In this document: in pieces, positions 60,187 to 64,000 of the stretch
Position numbering within the stretch: position 1 is the stretch's first letter
Layout: every line of letters starts with the position of its first letter
Origin: Favolaschia claudopus
Lineage: Eukaryota > Basidiomycota > Agaricomycetes > Agaricales > Mycenaceae
Length of the DNA: 64,000 bases
Assembly (NCBI GenBank): GCA_037176885.1
Contig: JAWWNJ010000119.1
Location: 62,001 to 126,000 of the forward strand
Direction: 5' to 3'
Notes under the pieces: model-generated
Databases searched by the model: none
Told to the model about the DNA's origin: nothing
The model's input: only the letters and a program-made list of their open reading frames with translations
Program-made: the position numbers and the translations under genes

Positions 60187-60651
60187 GCGTAGAAAGTGAG
60201 ATTACAAGTCTTTTGTGCGGCGTATTGAGGGCTTAGTCTGCATACAGGCGAGCCGGAGTAGCGTCAGTGGGGTTGTAAGATAGCTTGCTTGTGTGTTTGA
60301 TGTATTCGAGTTTCGAATTGAATTAGGCGCGTACAAACTGAGCGGGATTCATTCTGTAGCGGACGGTTACGGAGTGAGGATCTCTAGCTTAGGTGAAAAA
60401 TAAGATGCCCGAGGCCGAAGAAACGCGTCGATTTCAGTGTGTGGAAATTTTTCTTCGGGGTTTTCTTGGGTTTTTCGTTGGTTTTTGACAAATTCTCGAA
60501 GTCTTCTTCATTTGCCGAGTTTTTCGGGTCAAAGGGAGGGACAAGGTGCTGCCAGCTGCATGCGCTGACTAATGCTATGAGTTTTAGGCGGTTATCTTGC
60601 GCAGAAGGAGCTGCAGGAGTCTGCCAGGAGACAGAGCCCAAACGGAGACGT
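60187..60651. other. Intergenic, nothing recognised
   Basis: 465 bases with a T/G-rich stretch at 60447-60510 and no supported gene. It leads directly into the complex repeat. Confidence 0.5.
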
Positions 60652-62147
60652 ATAAGCTAGCTCGTCGCGCTCTGGGAGCTGACATGTAGTACAGTATGTA
60701 AGATAAAGAAAGAATATCTCGCTAAGAGACGGGGTAGACAAAAATTCATGCAAGGATGCCTATGAAGGGCAAATGGACATGCATAGAAAAGGTGGTGTGT
60801 CAGGCGCGGCCGCAGGCCGCTGTGAGACGCTCCCGACCCCGAGAGCGCAATAAAAGCAACTCCGGGGAGTGGGAGACGTAGCTCGCGAGACGCTCCCGAC
60901 AACCAGAGCGCAACAAAGGCGACACCGGGCAGGAGACGTACTCGTGTGTGCAGCCCGCGGCCAGTGCGACACGAGACTGGGGGATACCGACGCCAGAAGC
61001 GAGCAGCCGGACCCCCAGAAGCGCGTGAGGAGGGCGGGTCGGGAGCGCGCAAAAATCGGCAGCGCGGCGCGAGGTGGTGGTACCGAGCAAAGCTGCAAAA
61101 TCGCGGCGCGAGGTGGTGGTACCGAGCAGAGCTGTAAATAATGATCCTGTGATGATGTCAGTGTATCAGATCACTCCCCGCGCTCTCTCGCTATCTTATC
61201 TTTCGCTAGACGCGGCTCGTGCCTCGCCCCGCCTAGCTGGCAATAAGCTAGCTCGTCGCGCTCTGGGAGCTGACATGTAGTACAGTATGTAAGATAAAGA
61301 AAGAATATCTCGCTAAGAGACGGGGTAGACAAAAATTCATGCAAGGATGCCTATGAAGGGCAAATGGACATGCATAGAAAAGGTGGTGTGTCAGGCGCGG
61401 CCGCAGGCCGCTGTGAGACGCTCCCGACCCCGAGAGCGCAATAAAAGCAACTCCGGGGAGTGGGAGACGTAGCTCGCGAGACGCTCCCGACAACCAGAGC
61501 GCAACAAAGGCGACACCGGGCAGGAGACGTACTCGTGTGTGCAGCCCGCGGCCAGTGCGACACGAGACTGGGGGATACCGACGCCAGAAGCGAGCAGCCG
61601 GACCCCCAAACAGGAGCAGCGCTCCAAAGCGAAGCGCGACCGGCAAACGCGAGGAGGCGACGGGCACCCCAACCGGAGCGCTGCGACAAGGAAAAGAGAG
61701 GAAAGGATTATAATTGAAACATACCGCGTCGCCAGTGACGCAAATACGGGACTAATATCACCAGAAAACAGTCTTCAGCCAGTGCAGGGCTATCAGAAAG
61801 AGCTCAAAGTCGTCGAGGAGACTGCAGATCAGATTCGTCGAGTTTGATGGCAAAGAGGAAGTGACGAGACAACAACGGGATGGTGAGCAACGCTACAGGC
61901 GGCGAGCGCGCAAGATCGCCTCAGAAACGCGTGAGGACGGGTAGAAAAAGCGCGCAAAAATCGGCAGCGCGGCGCGAGGTGGTGGTACCGAGCAAAGCTG
62001 CAAAATCGCGGCGCGAGGTGGTGGTACCGAGCAGAGCTGTAAATAATGATCCTGTGATGATGTCAGTGTATCAGATCACTCCCCGCGCTCTCTCGCTATC
62101 TTATCTTTCGCTAGACGCGGCTCGTGCCTCGCCCCGCCTAGCTGGCA
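60652..62147. repeat. Head-to-tail complex repeat, two units (591 and 905 bp)
   Basis: Unit 1 is 60652-61242 and unit 2 is 61243-62147. The first 366 bp of both look identical (ATAAGCTAGCTCGTCGCG start; offset 591), as do the last 198 bp (61045-61242 versus 61950-62147, ending CCTAGCTGGCA). Unit 2 has an extra middle of about 310 bp that unit 1 lacks. Each unit holds an internal 39-bp tandem pair containing GGTGGTGGTACCGAGCA. GC content is higher than in the surroundings. The ORFs read through it are repeat by-products. It may derive from an LTR-type or other transposon, but no LTR borders, primer site or protein were identified. Confidence 0.85.
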
Positions 62148-62453
62148 CTAGACAGTGATGGCGAAAAGTAAGAGCGTCACATTTTTTTGATTGGGTGACG
62201 ATAGTGTGACGATGTGACACGTCACTCAAGCCCACCTCTTCCTGCCACCACAACAGTTGAAGTAGAACTCATGCGACTCTTGTTTTCTCCGCCCAACTTC
62301 CAGTATTATTCGACCGCTCCAGAGTTCAGCAGAACTGAACCAAGGAAGAATCATTCATCGTCATGGCAATAACCGGACGCAAGGCTATGCCACTGTGGCA
62401 ATCGGGAGTCTGAGATTTACGCTGTCCACATTTCGTCGATCCCCCACCTTCTC
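62148..62453. promoter_or_regulatory. Promoter region of the DUF4419 gene
   Basis: 306 bases between the complex repeat and the ATG at 62454. Contains a cluster of GTCAC/GTGAC words at 62174-62226 and a pyrimidine-rich stretch before the start. Confidence 0.4.
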
Positions 62454-63880
62454 ATGCCCGTCTCCTTCCCAGTCGCTACCCACCCCGCCAAACCCTATGT
62501 CTTTTATTCGCACCAGGATGGATACACCCCAGCTGAGGTTCTTTCCGGCGCATGCAACGAAGAATCCCAAAAAGTCGGCGAAATGCTGCAGTTTTCGTTA
62601 AGCGATGAGACGGACGCCAAATCGTGCGTTATACTCTTCTATTTGTCGCTTGATATGCTTCTTCAACACACATAAAGCGGCCGCGACCTTACTACCAAAA
62701 TCCCGCACCTCATCCCTCACCGCAACGGCTTCATCTTCACCCTCCTCACCGCCTACACCGGAGACCACTCCCTCATCATCCGCCCGGACGACATCTGGCT
62801 CACCATTCTTACCCAATTCAACTTCTTCGTCAACCGCCACGCCGAACTCCTCCGCGCCAACTTCGTCGCCCACACCGGCAAACGCGAGTTAATCATCCAC
62901 ACCGCCGGTACACGACATACAATTGACTTTGCCGACATTGCGAGGCAGTTCACTGGGCTGATCGAGAAGAACGTCGTGGATCCGACTTTGCGGGAATGGG
63001 CAGCACCGGATTTCAGTACGACAACGGCGAATGATAAGACGGTGGGTGCGGTGTTGCTCATGGCGACGCTGAAAGAATATTTCACGTACGTCGTCACAAT
63101 GTGGGGATGCGGAATTCCGCGCGTCACGTTAGAGGGCACCAAGGCGGACTACGAGAAGATTCTCACTCGATTAGAAAAATTGAAGGAATACAACATCGAG
63201 ACGATTGCGTGGTACCATTTATTAAAGCCCGTGATAGTGCGCTTCGTCGCTGCGTTCGACGAGCCGGAACATCCGGGAAATGTTCGTTTCTGGCAGTGCA
63301 TCGCACATCATACGCCCGGGGGGAGTGGGGTCTCGGCGTTTTATTCCGGGTGGATCGGCGCGTTTGCAGTGTTCAGTAAGAAAGGGGAGTGGATTGGGAA
63401 TCGGTTGAATCTTGTATGTGCTTTTCCTCCTTCTTCTCCCCATCTCCCCTTTTTCTTTCTTTTCATCTCTTATACTGATCTCCCACCTCACAGAGCGCCT
63501 CCCTCCCCTCAAATACAGACCCCGCCTGTCTCAGCGCCCCAGAATTCTGGTCTCACTACGGCTCTCCGCACATGCCGCGCGATCTCGTACTGGACGACAC
63601 GCCGTACCATCGTCTTCCGGTCAGCATGATTCCGCCAGGGTACGGCGAGGTCGATGTGAAGCTGGTGCAGGGTGAGACGGGTGAGGTGTGGGAGAGTGTT
63701 ATGGTGGCGGGGGTGGTGGGGGCGCGGGTGTGTGATTCTAGCGGTGAAGGAGTAAAGCAGGATGAGAAGGGGGTGGGAGGAGGAGGGGGGAATGACACGT
63801 TGACGCCGGTGAGGGGGTGGTGGATGTTCGTGAAGAGCGAGGCTGAGCTAGCGAGGGAGGCGGAGGAAGGAGGTGTTTGA
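62454..63880 (+). CDS. DUF4419 protein
   Basis: Exons 62454-62623, 62678-63413 and 63494-63880 give 430 aa in frame. Family signature: NGFIFTLLTAYTGDHSLIIR, PDDIWLTILTQFNFFVNRHA, ELLRANFVAHTGKRELII, FTYVVTMWGCGIPRVTLEG, WYHLLKPVIVRFVAAFDEP, FWQCIAHHTPGGSGVSAFYS and GWIGAFAVF. DUF4419 proteins are widespread in fungi and some protists and bacteria, with no known activity; the conserved Trp, His and Gly residues suggest a binding or enzyme fold. No signal peptide. The C-terminus has a Gly-rich loop and ends KSEAELAREAEEGGV. Confidence 0.9.
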
Positions 63881-64000
63881 GCCTGAGATGTGTTGCTAGA
63901 GGCGGTGAAGTCGCTGGTTGTTCTGAGAGGTCCACTGTGTAAATAATTTACTGACCTTTTGTTGCTGTAACTAGAAACCGAATAACAAATTTCGAAGCAT

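Noticed and set aside
60657..61717. Overlapping ORFs of about 90-140 aa on both strands with Arg/Ala-rich products.
   Set aside because: They occur in identical form in both repeat units, in several frames at once, with no start context or domain. They are by-products of GC-rich repeats.
60652..62147. Interpretation as an LTR retrotransposon (LTR - internal - LTR).
   Set aside because: No TG...CA borders with a target duplication, no tRNA-primer site I could confirm, and no retroelement protein. Two head-to-tail complex units describe what is visible.
1..64000. tRNA, rRNA, CRISPR or bacterial-type operon signals.
   Set aside because: No cloverleaf with A and B boxes, no rRNA-like sequence and no regularly spaced short repeats were recognised. 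Gene style is eukaryotic throughout.

Overview
The window reads as nuclear DNA of a filamentous basidiomycete, most likely an Agaricomycete. Genes are dense, lie on both strands and are cut by many short introns (about 45-80 bp, mostly GT-AG). The families are typical of mushroom-forming fungi: F-box/LRR and BTB genes of the agaricomycete type, MYND and GATA proteins, small secreted cysteine-rich proteins, MFS transporters and a Tnp2-type CMC/CACTA DNA transposon. The organism is inferred from gene style only. No rRNA, tRNA or CRISPR was seen.

Layout. 1-1718: 3' part of an AMSH-like JAMM deubiquitinase. 2133-8574: a small secreted protein, a hAT-like MITE 66 bp upstream of a MYND gene, a small EthD/Dabb-like protein, a single-pass membrane protein and a secreted beta-trefoil-like protein. 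9185-16683: two F-box genes, a double GATA-finger factor and a Ypt35-like PX protein. 17025-20881: an FAD monooxygenase with an apparent in-frame stop next to a monocarboxylate-type MFS transporter. 20882-25427: a 409-bp palindromic MITE and one or two secreted proteins. 25428-29873: a lineage-specific protein with a duplicated SAM-like domain, a BTB protein and a DUF1295/ICMT-like membrane enzyme. 32063-39725: two close allantoate-permease-type MFS paralogues, convergent, flanking a four-TM MARVEL-like gene. 41189-58450: a sugar transporter divergent from a GH51 alpha-L-arabinofuranosidase.

The central observation is that the GH51 gene is split by a 10,773-bp CACTA/CMC transposon at 45634-56406. 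The element has 5'-CACTGTGGGGAG termini, subterminal palindromic repeats, a TAAA target-site duplication, an apparently intact 1,014-aa Tnp2 transposase and a second large companion gene. Removing it with one TAAA restores the GH51 reading frame exactly, so the insertion is probably recent and the element may still be active.

58451-64000: a small secreted protein, a head-to-tail pair of complex repeats (591 and 905 bp) and a DUF4419 gene. The GH51 protein has no visible signal peptide and shares a 791-bp promoter region with the sugar transporter, so the pair may have served uptake and intracellular hydrolysis of arabino-oligosaccharides until the insertion. Exon boundaries were placed by eye from splice consensus, frame continuity and family resemblance, and may be off by a few bases.
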